Positions 45,676-55,953 of a DNA stretch of 64,000 nt are shown here, piece by piece. The DNA is from Aeromonas jandaei. GTDB lineage: Bacteria > Pseudomonadota > Gammaproteobacteria > Enterobacterales > Aeromonadaceae. Below the pieces are notes generated by a model. The model ran no database searches, had not been told where the DNA came from, and saw only the letters and a program-made list of their open reading frames with translations. The number at the start of each line of letters is the position of its first letter. Position 1 is the stretch's first letter. The stretch is taken from contig NZ_CP149571.1 in assembly GCF_037890695.1 (NCBI RefSeq), forward strand, positions 4,122,001 through 4,186,000. The letters run 5' to 3'. The translations under genes and the position numbers were made by a program.

Positions 45676-45840
45676 TTACTCAAGCGGTGCCAGGATCTCG
45701 TCGCTGCGTACCTGCACCGGAATGGTTTCATCTTCGCGCTGCAGCAGCACCAGCAAGCTCTGCCGGTTCACTTCCAGCACATAGGCCGCCCCTTCACGGG
45801 TCATGCAGCTCATGCCGGGCCGGATCTCGTTAATTTCCAT
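45676..45840 (-). CDS. Small conserved hypothetical protein
   Basis: A 54-aa protein starting MEINEIRPGMSCMTREGAAYVLEVN. It reads like a small beta-rich, SH3-like fold (alternating hydrophobic residues, RQSLLVLLQREDETIPVQV). No function recognised. AAGGAGG lies five bases before the ATG at 45840, a very strong ribosome site, which supports that it is real and excludes the nine upstream codons of the frame. It is 98 bases downstream of topA, beyond topA's terminator. Confidence 0.65.
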   Translation of the reverse strand: MEINEIRPGMSCMTREGAAYVLEVNRQSLLVLLQREDETIPVQVRSDEILAPLE

Positions 45841-45906
45841 CACCACCTCCTTGTTACAACGCTGCACTCCTTGCAGCTGGTACTCAGTATATGCTGCTCA
45901 ACAAGC

Positions 45907-45933
45907 AAAGAGGCCCCTTGTCGGGGCCTCTTT
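45907..45933 (-). terminator. Terminator of topA
   Basis: Stem GAGGCCCC / GGGGCCTC (45910-45917 and 45923-45930), continued by A/T pairs, immediately after the topA stop on the minus strand. Confidence 0.8.
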
Positions 45934-45937
45934 CTCA

Positions 45938-48559
45938 TCAAGCTTTCTTCGCCTTTGGCAAACTCTCTTGCCAGGTACCGTTATCGTAGTGAGCGGTCCA
46001 GCCGGTCGCCTTGCCGTTGACCTCGGTCATTACGTACTGCTCCTTGGTCTTGCGACTGAAGCGTACGATGGCCGGGTTGCCATCCGGATCGGTGAGCGGG
46101 GCTCCCGCCAGATACTTGTGCTTGGCCGAGATGCGATCCTTGAAGCGCTTGAGCTCCTCCACCAGCGGCGCGCGGGTCTCGCGCGATTTGGGGAAGTTGC
46201 TGGCCGCCAGGAACAGACCGGCAGCCCCGTCGCGCAGCACGAAGTGGGCGTCGGACTGGGTGCACTTGAGCTCGGGCAGCGGTACCGGATCCTCTTTCGG
46301 CGGCGCGATGTCACCGTTTTTCAGGATCTTGCGGGTGTTCTTGCAGGTCTCGTTGGTGCAGCCCATGTACTTGCCGAAACGACCGTTCTTGAGCTGCATC
46401 TCGCTACCACAGCGGTCACACTCGATGCTCGGCCCTTCGTAGCCCTTGAGTTTGAACTGACCTTTTTCAATTTCGTAGCCATCGCAATCGGGGTTGCGAC
46501 CACAGACGTGCAGCTTGCGGCTGTCGTCGATGATGTAGGCATCCATCGCGGTGCCGCACACGCCGCAGCGGTGCTTGGCGCGCAGCGCTTCGGTTTCCGC
46601 CTCTTCGCCATCGGTGGCGGAGACAAACTCGTCGGCAGAGACCAGGTTGATGGTCTTCTTGCAGCGCTCTTTCGGCGGCAGGGCATAGCCGGAGCAACCA
46701 AGGAAGACACCGGTGGTGGCGGTACGGATACCCATCTTGCGGCCGCAATCAGGGCAATCGATATCGGTCAGCACCATCTGGTTGGCACGCATGCCGCCCT
46801 CTTCCGGCGCCTTGTCCGCTTTCTCCAGCTCATGGGTAAACTCGGCGTAGAAGGCATCCAGCACCTTCTTCCACTCGAGGCTCCCCTCGGCGATGCCATC
46901 GAGCTTGTCTTCCATCTTGGCGGTGAACTCGTAGTTCATCAGCTCGACGAAGTTCTCAACCAGACGGTCGGTGACGATCTCGCCCATCTTCTCGGCGAAG
47001 AAACGGCGACTATCGACCCGCACATACCCGCGATCGACGATGGTGGAGATGATGGAGGCATAGGTAGACGGACGGCCAATGCCGCGTTTTTCCAGCTCAC
47101 GTACCAGCGCTGCTTCGGTGAAGCGGGCGGGGGGCTTGGTGAAGTGCTGGCGCGGATCCAGTTTGACCAGTTTCAGCACCTCGCCGACAGTCACCGCCGG
47201 CAACTGGCTGTCTTCACCCTTGCGACCCATCGGCGGCAGCGCCTTGGTCCAACCGGCGAAGCGCAGGGTACGGCCACGGGCCTTGAGCTCGAACTCACCC
47301 GCCTTGACGGTCAGGGTGGAGGAGTCGTACTGAGCCGGGGTCATCTGGCAGGCGACGAACTGACGCCAGATGAGGTCATACAGGCGCATTGCATCCGGCT
47401 CCATCCCTTCCAGCATCTCGGCAGTCACCAGCACACTGGAGGGGCGGATCGCCTCGTGTGCCTCCTGGGCATTGGCCTTGGCGCCATACAAATTCGGCTC
47501 GGCCGGCAGGTAGGCTGCGCCATAGTGCTCGCCGATATATTCCCGCACCGCGTCCACCGCCTCTTTGCTGAGGTTGGTCGAGTCGGTACGCATATAGGTG
47601 ATGTAACCCGCTTCATAGAGACGCTGGGCCATCATCATGGTCTTCTTGACCCCGAAGCTAAGCCGGGTAGAGGCCGCCTGCTGCAGAGTGGAGGTGATGA
47701 AGGGCGCGGACGGCTTGGAGCCGGTCGGCTTGTCTTCCCGGTTCACTACCTTGTAGTCGACCCCTTCCAGGGCTGCGACGGCGGCGAAGGTCTCGGCCTG
47801 GGTTACCGGCTTGAAGTCGGCGCCGTTGCGGCTGACCACCTCCATGCGCAGCTCGCTCTTGTCGGCGGTCAGCAGGTCGGCATTGAGATCCCAGAACTCG
47901 ACCGGTACGAACGCCTTGATTTCGCGCTCTTTATCGACGATCAGACGCACCGCGACGGACTGTACCCGACCGGCAGAGAGGCCGCGAGCCAGCTTTTTCC
48001 ACAGCAGCGGAGAGACCATGTAACCTACGACGCGGTCGAGGAAACGACGGGCCTGCTGGGCGTTGACGCGGTCAATGTTGAGCTCGGAGGGCTGGGCAAA
48101 TGCCTCCTTGATGGCGGTTTTGGTGATCTCGTTAAATACCACGCGCTTGTAGCGGCTCTCATCGCCACCGATGATCTCGCGCAGGTGCCAGGCGATCGCT
48201 TCCCCTTCTCTATCCAAGTCGGTTGCGAGATAGATGGTGTCTGCCTTCTCGGCCAGACTTTGCAACTCGCTGACCACCTTCTCCTTGCCGGGCAAAATCT
48301 GGTAGTTGGCCTGCCAGCCCGCAGTCGGGTTGATCCCCATCCGGGCAAACAGGGCTTTGCGCTCCTTGGCTGCCTTTTCGGTTTCGCTCAACTTGATGCC
48401 GCGAATGACGGGTTTCTTGGGCTCGGTGCTGGCGCTGCCGCTGGTGGGCAGATCGCGAACATGACCCACGCTGGATTTCACCACGTAGTCCTTGCCCAGA
48501 TATTTGTTGATGGTCTTGGCCTTGGCCGGAGACTCCACTATGACCAGTGATTTGCCCAT
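45938..48559 (-). CDS. topA: DNA topoisomerase I
   Basis: Type IA topoisomerase of 873 aa that relaxes negative supercoils. The Toprim domain opens the protein ([33 protein letters not shown] carries the metal-binding aspartates). The catalytic tyrosine lies in [17 protein letters not shown]. Three C-terminal zinc-finger-like units follow with CPDCGRKM...[23 protein letters not shown]...C and CDRCGSEM...CTNETC, then the ribbon domains. The second unit has the C...C spacing expanded. Length matches E. coli TopA (865 aa). Confidence 0.97.
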   Translation of the reverse strand: MGKSLVIVESPAKAKTINKYLGKDYVVKSSVGHVRDLPTSGSASTEPKKPVIRGIKLSETEKAAKERKALFARMGINPTAGWQANYQILPGKEKVVSELQSLAEKADTIYLATDLDREGEAIAWHLREIIGGDESRYKRVVFNEITKTAIKEAFAQPSELNIDRVNAQQARRFLDRVVGYMVSPLLWKKLARGLSAGRVQSVAVRLIVDKEREIKAFVPVEFWDLNADLLTADKSELRMEVVSRNGADFKPVTQAETFAAVAALEGVDYKVVNREDKPTGSKPSAPFITSTLQQAASTRLSFGVKKTMMMAQRLYEAGYITYMRTDSTNLSKEAVDAVREYIGEHYGAAYLPAEPNLYGAKANAQEAHEAIRPSSVLVTAEMLEGMEPDAMRLYDLIWRQFVACQMTPAQYDSSTLTVKAGEFELKARGRTLRFAGWTKALPPMGRKGEDSQLPAVTVGEVLKLVKLDPRQHFTKPPARFTEAALVRELEKRGIGRPSTYASIISTIVDRGYVRVDSRRFFAEKMGEIVTDRLVENFVELMNYEFTAKMEDKLDGIAEGSLEWKKVLDAFYAEFTHELEKADKAPEEGGMRANQMVLTDIDCPDCGRKMGIRTATTGVFLGCSGYALPPKERCKKTINLVSADEFVSATDGEEAETEALRAKHRCGVCGTAMDAYIIDDSRKLHVCGRNPDCDGYEIEKGQFKLKGYEGPSIECDRCGSEMQLKNGRFGKYMGCTNETCKNTRKILKNGDIAPPKEDPVPLPELKCTQSDAHFVLRDGAAGLFLAASNFPKSRETRAPLVEELKRFKDRISAKHKYLAGAPLTDPDGNPAIVRFSRKTKEQYVMTEVNGKATGWTAHYDNGTWQESLPKAKKA

Positions 48560-48903
48560 GCTGTAACTATTATCCTCATTGCACCCGACGGGGTTGGTGT
48601 GCGGTTTTGTGGGGCTGTATAAGAGATTTGACGGGAAAAAGCAATCTTGTGACTCAATTTGCCTGACCAGCCCCTACCGCGCTGCTTCTTTATTTATTAA
48701 TGCGAAGGGTCAGCGTCGGGTGCAACCGCTTTTTCATTTTTCTGCCATACGGCCCCTCTTTTTATATCTGAAACGACATAAAAACGTCTGCTGGTTACCG
48801 GCTTGTTACAAAAACATAAAATCTCTTTATAATGGCCCCACCCCGACGCATTGTGCGCGGAAGGAATCCGCTACCCATCATAAAAATCGAAAGGATGTAC
48901 TCA
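48560..48903 (+). promoter_or_regulatory. topA-astB intergenic region with astB promoter
   Basis: About 340 AT-rich bases between two divergent genes. A perfect TATAAT at 48828-48833 with TTACAA 16 bases upstream (48806-48811) is a likely sigma70 promoter for astB, giving a leader of about 65 bases. I see no clear ArgR or sigma54 site. The opposite half should hold topA promoters, which I could not resolve. Confidence 0.45.
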
Positions 48904-50241
48904 ATGAAGCACTTCGAGGTCAATTTCGACGGACTGGTCGGCCCGACCCACAACTACGCCGGTCTCTCCTACGGCAACGTCGCCTCCCAGAACAACGCTC
49001 AGGAAGCCTCCAACCCGAAAGAGGCAGCCAAGCAGGGGCTACGCAAGATGAAGGCGCTGACCGAGCTCGGCATGACCCAGGGGGTGCTGGCGCCACAAGA
49101 GCGCCCTGACCTTGCCACCCTGCGCCGCCTCGGCTTCACCGGCAGCGATGCCCGGGTGCTGGAACAGGCCGCCAAACAGGCTCCTGCCGTACTGGCCGCC
49201 TGCTATTCGGCCTCCAGCATGTGGACTGCCAACGCCGCCACCGTCTCCCCGAGTGCCGATACTCAGGATGGCCGCATTCACTTCACCCCCGCCAACCTGA
49301 CCAACAAGTTTCACCGCTCACTCGAGCCGGATGTCACTGGCCGGATCCTGCGCGCCGTGTTCAATAACGAGCGCCACTTCAGTCACCACCTCCACCTGCC
49401 GGAGAACGACCACTTCGGCGACGAGGGGGCGGCCAACCACACCCGGCTCTGCCGCGCCTATGGCGAAGCGGGGGTCGAGCTGTTCGTCTATGGCCGCAGC
49501 GCCTTTGATCTCTCCCGTCCGGCACCAAAGCGCTATCCGGCCCGCCAGACTCTGGAGGCGAGTCAGGCCATCGCCCGCCTGCATGGTCTTGATGAGGAGA
49601 GCGTGGTCTTTATCCAGCAGAATCCGGAGGTGATCGATCAGGGGGTATTCCACAACGACGTGATTGCTGTGGGTAACCAGAACGTGCTCTTCTTCCACCA
49701 GCAGGCATTTCTCAACACCAAACAGGCGCTGGCCGAGGTGCAGACCAAGTTTGGCGAAGGGGAGCTGCACTTTATCGAGGTGCCGACCGCCGAGGTATCT
49801 GTGCTGGATGCAGTGAAATCCTATCTGTTCAACACCCAGATCCTCACCCTGCCCAATGGCGAAATGGCGATCATCGCCCCTACCGAGTGCCGCGACAATC
49901 CGGCGGTGTCGGCGTACCTGAACAAACTGCTGACCATGAACACGCCTATCAAGGCCGTTCACTACATGGACGTCAAGCAGAGCATGCGCAACGGCGGCGG
50001 CCCCGCCTGTCTGCGGCTACGGGTCGCCATGAACGATGCCGAACTCGCAGCGGTCAATCAGGCCTGCCTGATCAACGACAGTCAATTCGCCCGCCTCGAT
50101 GGCTGGGTTGATCGCCACTATCGTGACCGCCTGACCCTCGATGATCTGCGGGATCCGGCACTGGTGCAGGAGTCTCGCAGCGCACTGGACGAACTGACCC
50201 AGATCCTGAAACTGGGGTCCATCTACCCGTTCCAGCGCTAA
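48904..50241 (+). CDS. astB: N-succinylarginine dihydrolase
   Basis: Second enzyme of the arginine succinyltransferase pathway, converting N2-succinylarginine to N2-succinylornithine, CO2 and two ammonia. The 445-aa protein matches E. coli AstB in length and blocks: [61 protein letters not shown], and [11 protein letters not shown] with the catalytic cysteine. Ribosome site AAGGA lies eight bases before ATG 48904; an in-frame ATG at 48895 overlaps that site. No other ast gene is adjacent, so the pathway must be completed from elsewhere in the genome. Confidence 0.95.
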   Translation: MKHFEVNFDGLVGPTHNYAGLSYGNVASQNNAQEASNPKEAAKQGLRKMKALTELGMTQGVLAPQERPDLATLRRLGFTGSDARVLEQAAKQAPAVLAACYSASSMWTANAATVSPSADTQDGRIHFTPANLTNKFHRSLEPDVTGRILRAVFNNERHFSHHLHLPENDHFGDEGAANHTRLCRAYGEAGVELFVYGRSAFDLSRPAPKRYPARQTLEASQAIARLHGLDEESVVFIQQNPEVIDQGVFHNDVIAVGNQNVLFFHQQAFLNTKQALAEVQTKFGEGELHFIEVPTAEVSVLDAVKSYLFNTQILTLPNGEMAIIAPTECRDNPAVSAYLNKLLTMNTPIKAVHYMDVKQSMRNGGGPACLRLRVAMNDAELAAVNQACLINDSQFARLDGWVDRHYRDRLTLDDLRDPALVQESRSALDELTQILKLGSIYPFQR

Positions 50242-50273
50242 TCATCGCACCAGAGCTCAAGCTCAATTCAGCA

Positions 50274-50302
50274 AAAGACCGCCATGTCCGGCGGTCTTTT
50301 TG
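50274..50302 (+). terminator. Terminator of astB
   Basis: Stem AAAGACCGCC / GGCGGTCTTT with a six-base loop, followed by TT; 32 bases after the astB stop. Confidence 0.92.
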
Positions 50303-50459
50303 TCTGTCTCTCAACAAATTCTGAATTTTTCGACCAGAGCCCGCAACGGGACTGCATAGAAAAGCAGCGCACAACTTGCTGATAAGTCTGAATTTTGAGC
50401 ACGATGTATCAAAAAATCGACGAACAGTCATTTTTTGCTGCCAGAAACGCTTCAAGGGG

Positions 50460-50487
50460 TTCACAAAGAGCGAAGATCTGTTAGTAT
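50460..50487 (+). promoter_or_regulatory. Promoter of the tRNA-Tyr operon
   Basis: TTCACA at 50460-50465, 16-base spacer, TAGTAT at 50482-50487, then a GC-rich discriminator GCGCCTCGC as in stringently regulated tRNA operons. Confidence 0.5.
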
Positions 50488-50502
50488 GCGCCTCGCACTT
50501 GG

Positions 50503-50587
50503 GGAGGGGTTCCCGAGCGGCCAAAGGGATCAGACTGTAAATCTGACGGCTCTGCCTTCGAAGGTTCGAATCCTTCTCCCTCCACCA
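50503..50587 (+). tRNA. tRNA-Tyr (GTA), copy 1
   Basis: Class II tRNA of 85 bases including CCA: acceptor GGAGGGG, anticodon GTA in ACTGTAAATC, long variable arm, T-arm AGGTTCGAATCCT. First of three identical copies. Confidence 0.97.
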
Positions 50588-50618
50588 TTCAAGTGCAACA
50601 ATCAGGAAAATACCCCGT

Positions 50619-50703
50619 GGAGGGGTTCCCGAGCGGCCAAAGGGATCAGACTGTAAATCTGACGGCTCTGCCTTCGAAGGTTCGAATCCTTCTCCCTCCA
50701 CCA
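50619..50703 (+). tRNA. tRNA-Tyr (GTA), copy 2
   Basis: Identical in sequence to the first copy, separated from it by 31 bases of unrelated spacer. Confidence 0.97.
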
Positions 50704-50734
50704 TCTTCCAGAACACAATATGCAATACCCCTGT

Positions 50735-50819
50735 GGAGGGGTTCCCGAGCGGCCAAAGGGATCAGACTGTAAATCTGACGGCTCTGCCTTCGAAGGTTCG
50801 AATCCTTCTCCCTCCACCA
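50735..50819 (+). tRNA. tRNA-Tyr (GTA), copy 3
   Basis: Third identical copy, again after a 31-base spacer whose sequence differs from the first spacer except for ATACCCC near its end. Confidence 0.97.
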
Positions 50820-50828
50820 TCATTCAAG

Positions 50829-50853
50829 AAAACCCGGCCTAGCGCCGGGTTTT
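50829..50853 (+). terminator. Terminator of the tRNA-Tyr operon
   Basis: Stem AAAACCCGGC / GCCGGGTTTT with a five-base loop, ten bases after the last tRNA. Confidence 0.9.
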
Positions 50854-50957
50854 CGCTTTTCCAGCCCATGCTACCTAACCATCCTGTCAGATCTGACAGT
50901 TGCGTTTGCAACCTGTTTTGTTCACTTTGTCACCATCATCGTCAGAGTATTCACATC

Positions 50958-51242
50958 ATGTTTGAGATCTGGGACGAACATGGCCATGCCACCGGGCTCA
51001 CGCTGCAAGCGCTGAAAAAGCGCATGGAGGGCTATCAGGGCGATCTGATGGTTCGCTACAGCAACAAGGTTGGCCTGCCCACGACGCTCTTCGTGACAGT
51101 GAAGCAGGGTATTCCCTACCAGCGCTTCAAAGCGGGCAGCCCCAGACTTGACTGGGAGTGGCTGGCAGGCGCAACCAACGGCGCCATGCCCCGCACTATT
51201 CGCGAACAGCGCTTCGAGATGGCGCTCGCGGCAACCCACTAA
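50958..51242 (+). CDS. Small hypothetical protein
   Basis: A 94-aa soluble protein starting MFEIWDEHGHATGLTLQALKKRMEG. No family recognised. It has a repeated aromatic/charged pattern and a C-terminal basic helix (MPRTIREQRFEMALAATH). Codon use is like the surrounding genes. No strong ribosome site is visible before ATG 50958; the longer open frame runs back through tRNA-Tyr and is not coding. It converges with the sensor kinase gene, nine bases apart. Confidence 0.6.
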   Translation: MFEIWDEHGHATGLTLQALKKRMEGYQGDLMVRYSNKVGLPTTLFVTVKQGIPYQRFKAGSPRLDWEWLAGATNGAMPRTIREQRFEMALAATH

Positions 51243-51251
51243 ATTACCGAC

Positions 51252-54200
51252 TCACCCCGCCAGCTCATCAGCCAGCTGCTGTAACAGCGCACAAAACTGC
51301 GCCAGCTCATCGCTACACCCATCCGCTCCCTGTTGACGGATCCGCTCCTCCAGCAGCCAACCCTGCTCCGCAGCCTCCGGGATCATCATGGCAACAGTGC
51401 CCGCCTGACGGTGCACCCACTCGGCCAAGGCCTTATCTTCTTGCGGACGCATGCCCAGTCCACGCACCAGTTCGTGACGACACTGCTGCAATGCCTGTCG
51501 CAACGGTTCACCCGCACCAAACAGCGAGCTCATCACAGCGAGTTCGAGCAGCCGCTCGGAGGGGAGGATATGCCACTTCTGCAGCATCTGGCGCAATCCC
51601 GCCAGCAGTACCGGCTTGCCGAGCAGATCATCCATCCCGGCGGCAAAGCAGCGTTCGCGCTGTTCCGGCAACACGTTGGCGGTCATGGCGATGATTAGCA
51701 AGCGCTCATCCTGATCCTCCTGCTCGCGCACCTTGCGGGTGAACTCGTAGCCGTCCATCACCGGCATCTGACAGTCGCATAGCACCAGATCGTAAGAAGT
51801 GCGCGCCACCATTTCGAGCGCCTGCTCCCCCTGCCCGGCCAGATCGCAATGCAAGCCAAGCTGGCCCAGCTGGCGCATCACCAGCGACTGGTTTAGCGGG
51901 TTATCCTCCACCAGCAGGATCCGGTAGGGCAGCAGCTCACCAGTTTCAGCCTGCTCACGCAGCGGGGATGGCAACAGGGCATCGGCCAGTCCCAGCTGGC
52001 GATAGCACACCTCGCGCACCGCATGCCAGGTCAGGGGATTGCTGTTGAGCAGATAACGTCCCGCTTCGCGCCGATAACCCATGGGGGAATCGAGCGCCAC
52101 CAGCCTGATGGCATCGCCCAGTGCCTGTTCGCTGTCGCTAAAGTGCAGATCCGCCCCGCCCGCTTGCCCGGCACAACTCACCCCCAACGCACCGAGGTGC
52201 AGTAACAGGGTGTGACGCAATTTCTCATCGCGCAGCTCGATGACAGCGCGCATCCCGGCGAGGTGCGGATCTGGCTCGGAGTGGGCCACAACCGGCAGAG
52301 TCACGGTCAGCGTGATAAAGGTGCCAAGGCCCGGCGAGCTCTGCAGCCCAATCTCTCCCTGCATCAATCCGGCAAGGGTGTGACAGATGCTGAGCCCCAG
52401 CCCGCTGCCGCCGTAACTGCGGGTAGTCGAGCCCTCCGCCTGTTCAAAAGCGTTGAAGATCCGGCTTTGCGCCTCGTCATTCATACCAATCCCGCTATCT
52501 CGCACCCCGAACCGCAGCCGCTGCCTCCCCTCAGCCTCCTGCAATACTACGAGGGAAAGCTCGATAAAACCGCGCTCGGTAAACTTGATGGCATTGCTGA
52601 CAAAGTTGAAGAGGATCTGGCGCAGTCTTAGCACATCGCCACGCAAGCGAGCTGCTACCTCCTGATCCGCCAGCAGATAGACCCGCAGCCCCTTGCGCTG
52701 CACCTCGCTGACGGTCATGGTCAGCACGCTGTCGATAAGCTCCCGCATCAGGAACGGCACTTCGTCGAGCACCATCTTGCCCGCCTCCAGCTTGGCGTAG
52801 TCGAGCACGTTGTCGATCAGCGCATGCAGCCCCTGTGCTCCCCGGTTGATGATCTCCACCATCTGGCGCTGATCTTCGCTCAGTCCGGTCAACGAGAGCT
52901 GCTCCGCCATGCCGACGATACCATTCATCGGGGTGCGGATCTCGTGGCTCATGGTGGCCAGAAATTCACCCTTTATGGTGGCAGCCGACTCGGCCCGCAC
53001 CTTGGCGCTGGCCAGTGCCAGCTCGACCTGATGCCGGCGGATGATCTCTTGCCGCAAGCGCCAGTAAGCGACCAGCAGCGTCAGGATAAACAAGCTGACG
53101 GCCAGCCCGACCGGCAGCAGGGTGCGCACCAGTTTCGCCCTGGGGATCCCTTCGCTGTAATTGAGTGCCAACCAGCTGTTGCGGATCTGGCGCTGCTCCT
53201 TGTCGCTCATGCTGGCCAGCACCCGATTCACCAAAGGCAACAAGGGAGGGAATGGCTCACGTACCGCCACAGCCAGTTCATCCTTGAAAGGGGTTGGCGC
53301 GGCGATATGAAGACGGTCATCAAACTGCTCGGCGACAAGACGGGAGACCACCACCAGATTGCCGATATAGGCATCCCCTTGCCCAGCGGCGACACGGGCG
53401 AGTCCATCGCTGGCATCACGGGTCGTGGTCAGTTTAAGGCCGGGCACCAGTGCCCTGAGCTCGGGGATCAGCATGCTGTCGGTCAGCAGCAGCTGCTTGC
53501 CGGCCAGATCGGAGAGATCCCCGATAGGGAGGCTACCGCGTGCCGTCACCAGCACCAACGGGAATGATGCGAAGGGCTCGCTGGCATGCCAACCCACCAA
53601 CCGCTCGATGATCCGTGTGGGCAGTACTGCCAGATCCACATCGTGATGCAGCAGTTGCTGTTGCAGGTCAGGCCAATCCTTTACCGGTATTCGGCTGTAA
53701 GCCAACCCCAACTTCTCCTGCAGCAAGTTCAGATAATCCAACATCAAGCCGACCGGGTTACCATTCTCATCCTGATAAGAGAAGGGCATCCAGCTGGGAA
53801 GCAATCCCAGCTTCAACGGTGGCAACGTCGAGAGCCAGCCACGCTCATCAGGACGCAGCAAAAAATTGCTGTGCCCCATGAAATTGGGCGCCAGACTCTC
53901 CCCTAGCCAGCGTTTCTCCAGTTCACTGCGCGCCTCGACCGTCAGCGCCTGAATAGCGGTATCCAGCCTGATGGCCAAGCTGCGCTTTTGGCTACTCACA
54001 CCCAGATGAAGGGTTTCCATCAACAGGGGGGATTGAGCCACCACAGCCAGATCGGGATGACGCTGAATGAAAAGATTGGCCACATGGAGGTTGCCTATAT
54101 AGGCATCTGCCTCGCGCCGTTCGACCGCCTGCAAGGCGCTACGCGTATCGACGACCAGCCGGGGCGTGACATTCGGGTAGTGCAGGCGAACAAGCTTTTC

Positions 54201-54659
54201 CGTCAAAAAGCCCCGCTCAATGGCAATGCTGGCCCGCTGCAGCTGACTCACATCGCGAAACAATGCGCTGTCCTGACGCACCACCACCACGGTTGGCGAG
54301 GTGTAATAAGGCTGGCTGAACGAAATGCAGGGTCGTTCATCAGAACTGAAGGCATCGAGCAGAATGTCCACCTTGCCGCGGCAGGCATCCGCATACATAT
54401 CGGCCCATTCAGGATAAATCCGCCAGACAATGTGATAATCCAGTTTCTTGGCCAGCAGCTCCATCAGTTCGATGCTGAATCCGGAGGGCACTTTACCATC
54501 CCACTGCTGAAATGGCCCCCACCCACCAGCCAATATCCCCACATCTATAGTGGGAATAGCAATGGTGTCAGCGGCGATAACATATGGTGTCAAGGAAAAG
54601 AGAGTGGCAATAATTATGAACCGCTTGATTATCGGCATGATTGAATGACATATACGCAT
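51252..54659 (-). CDS. BvgS/EvgS-like unorthodox sensor histidine kinase
   Basis: A 1135-aa inner-membrane phosphorelay kinase. After a signal segment (FIIIATLFSLTPYVIAA) come two tandem family 3 solute-binding (Venus flytrap) domains, about residues 36-260 and 280-500 (GFSIELMELLAKKL and GLMLDYLNLLQEKL). Then follow a membrane helix (LLPVGLAVSLFILTLLVAYWRL), H-box ATMSHEIRTPMNG (H572), a full ATPase domain (NFVSNAIKFTERG, DSGIGMN, GSGLGLSICH), receiver with D962 in LVLCDCQMPVMDG, and a C-terminal Hpt domain with H1083 in WVHRQAG. It lacks the cytoplasmic PAS of BvgS. All phosphorelay residues are present. It is divergent from an RcsB/BvgA-like regulator that should be its partner. Start uncertain: an alternative ATG is at 54638. 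Confidence 0.9.
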   Translation of the reverse strand: MRICHSIMPIIKRFIIIATLFSLTPYVIAADTIAIPTIDVGILAGGWGPFQQWDGKVPSGFSIELMELLAKKLDYHIVWRIYPEWADMYADACRGKVDILLDAFSSDERPCISFSQPYYTSPTVVVVRQDSALFRDVSQLQRASIAIERGFLTEKLVRLHYPNVTPRLVVDTRSALQAVERREADAYIGNLHVANLFIQRHPDLAVVAQSPLLMETLHLGVSSQKRSLAIRLDTAIQALTVEARSELEKRWLGESLAPNFMGHSNFLLRPDERGWLSTLPPLKLGLLPSWMPFSYQDENGNPVGLMLDYLNLLQEKLGLAYSRIPVKDWPDLQQQLLHHDVDLAVLPTRIIERLVGWHASEPFASFPLVLVTARGSLPIGDLSDLAGKQLLLTDSMLIPELRALVPGLKLTTTRDASDGLARVAAGQGDAYIGNLVVVSRLVAEQFDDRLHIAAPTPFKDELAVAVREPFPPLLPLVNRVLASMSDKEQRQIRNSWLALNYSEGIPRAKLVRTLLPVGLAVSLFILTLLVAYWRLRQEIIRRHQVELALASAKVRAESAATIKGEFLATMSHEIRTPMNGIVGMAEQLSLTGLSEDQRQMVEIINRGAQGLHALIDNVLDYAKLEAGKMVLDEVPFLMRELIDSVLTMTVSEVQRKGLRVYLLADQEVAARLRGDVLRLRQILFNFVSNAIKFTERGFIELSLVVLQEAEGRQRLRFGVRDSGIGMNDEAQSRIFNAFEQAEGSTTRSYGGSGLGLSICHTLAGLMQGEIGLQSSPGLGTFITLTVTLPVVAHSEPDPHLAGMRAVIELRDEKLRHTLLLHLGALGVSCAGQAGGADLHFSDSEQALGDAIRLVALDSPMGYRREAGRYLLNSNPLTWHAVREVCYRQLGLADALLPSPLREQAETGELLPYRILLVEDNPLNQSLVMRQLGQLGLHCDLAGQGEQALEMVARTSYDLVLCDCQMPVMDGYEFTRKVREQEDQDERLLIIAMTANVLPEQRERCFAAGMDDLLGKPVLLAGLRQMLQKWHILPSERLLELAVMSSLFGAGEPLRQALQQCRHELVRGLGMRPQEDKALAEWVHRQAGTVAMMIPEAAEQGWLLEERIRQQGADGCSDELAQFCALLQQLADELAG

Positions 54660-54781
54660 AACGATTCAAATATATTTCCCCAACAAGAGGAGACCATGAA
54701 AAAAATGGGTGCGCACGGTAGTATAGAAATGCTAGGTTTGATAGCCTGAATATTATTCGCTGTTTTATAAGAGGCTCATTT

Positions 54782-55420
54782 ATGTCCTTCAAGATTATAC
54801 TTGCTGATGACCATCCGCTGATCTTGACCGGGATCCGTGCTCTTATCGAGCAGATTCAACCCCGCTGCGAAGTGATTGCCGAGGCCTATCAAGTATCTGA
54901 GTTGCTGGTTTTATTGCAGCAACACCCATGTGATCTGCTTATCACCGACTTCAGTATGCCAGGTGATATTCGCAGCGACGGTTTGGTAATGATCCAGCAG
55001 TTAAGACGCGATTATCCCTCTCTGCCTATTATTGTATTGACCCAGCTCCACAATAACGCCATTTTGCAGTCACTTATCCAGTCAGGAATAAGCGGCCTGC
55101 TGTTGAAGAAATCGGTCATCGGCGAACTCTCGGATGCCATTCGTCAGGTATTGCTTGGCCGTACCTATATCGGCAGTTCGGTCAAAATGTTGCTGGCCGA
55201 AGCGGGCCTGCCCCAGCAGGCAGGGATCAATCAACTGACCCCCAAAGAGACTGAAGTGGTGCGGCTGCTGGCCAGTGGTATGTCCGTTACCCAAGCCGCT
55301 GACTACCTGCACCGTAGCATCAAGACCATCAGTACCCAAAAGAAGAGTGCCATGCAGCGTCTGGGCATCAGCAGTGACAGTGCTCTCTTTGAATATGCTC
55401 GCAGCAGTGGCCTGTGCTAA
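54782..55420 (+). CDS. LuxR/NarL-family response regulator (RcsB/BvgA-like)
   Basis: A 212-aa regulator with a receiver (acidic pair D9-D10, phosphoacceptor D56 in LLITDFSMPGD, conserved K in LLKKS) and a LuxR-type helix-turn-helix (LTPKETEVVRLLASGMSVTQAADYLHRSIKTISTQKKSAMQRLG). The recognition helix SIKTISTQKKSAM is almost the same as in RcsB, which binds palindromes with a GAATATTC-like core. Two such palindromes lie 530-590 bases downstream, before the EAL gene. Partner of the divergent BvgS-like kinase. GAGGCTC is close to the ATG. Confidence 0.9.
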   Translation: MSFKIILADDHPLILTGIRALIEQIQPRCEVIAEAYQVSELLVLLQQHPCDLLITDFSMPGDIRSDGLVMIQQLRRDYPSLPIIVLTQLHNNAILQSLIQSGISGLLLKKSVIGELSDAIRQVLLGRTYIGSSVKMLLAEAGLPQQAGINQLTPKETEVVRLLASGMSVTQAADYLHRSIKTISTQKKSAMQRLGISSDSALFEYARSSGLC

Positions 55421-55434
55421 TCAGATATAAAATC

Positions 55435-55469
55435 GGGCGCTTGCCTATGGAAATTTACGCCAAGCGCCC
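55435..55469 (+). terminator. Possible terminator of the response regulator gene
   Basis: Nine-base-pair stem GGGCGCTTG / CAAGCGCCC with a 17-base loop, 15 bases after the stop. No U-run follows, so it is weak. Confidence 0.4.
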
Positions 55470-55953
55470 TCTCTGCGAACTAAAATCCGGCTAGCTATAT
55501 AAAAGAAATGGCAATGGAAAAGCCAATATCGATGATATTTATAGCTATAAAACAACAACCAATATAAAATTAACCATATTTTCTGTTTATTGATATGGAT
55601 AATCAGGCCTATACTTTAAATACATTGATATCGTTCTCTCACTGCCACACCATAAATTTCAAAACCAGTAATAACAGGAGAACATGCCAGCACCGTAAAT
55701 GTATGATTTTATTTGTCGCTCATACATATCTGTTTGTTCCTTTACCACTAACAAGAAGCCGAATATTCTCGTTACAAAAAAGCACCTTGGTTGTGCAAAT
55801 AACGTTCTATCTGTACGATATACATTCAACTCCCCTGTTGTTGGTGTGGAGTTAAATCCCAATAGCTGTTTAACGAAACCATATAAATAATGCTTGCTAA
55901 CTCATTTCATATTTTTATCCAGCAACAGTCTAGAGGGTTACATTCAGCGAAGT
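55470..55953. other. AT-rich intergenic region
   Basis: About 480 AT-rich bases with no gene I can support. Short frames exist on both strands (for example 55595-55855) but lack ribosome sites, codon bias and recognisable content. It could hold a small RNA or the extended promoter of the EAL gene. Confidence 0.5.

Noticed and set aside
45803..48550. 915-codon frame antisense to topA
   Set aside because: TopA motifs are complete on the minus strand; the plus-strand translation is unstructured.
50503..50819. CRISPR-like array (85-base repeats, 31-base spacers)
   Set aside because: The repeats fold as tRNA-Tyr with anticodon GTA and CCA ends; only the spacing resembles an array.
50072..50823. 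Minus-strand frames with a repeated 'GEGFEPSKAEPSDLQSDPF' peptide
   Set aside because: This peptide is the translation of the reverse complement of tRNA-Tyr, a well-known false annotation.
54722..54770. RcsB-like box between the BvgS-like kinase and its regulator
   Set aside because: GAATATTATTC near 54747 is close to the core but not palindromic enough.
55595..55890. Short frames in the AT-rich gap after the RcsB-like regulator
   Set aside because: No ribosome site, no codon bias and overlapping frames on both strands.
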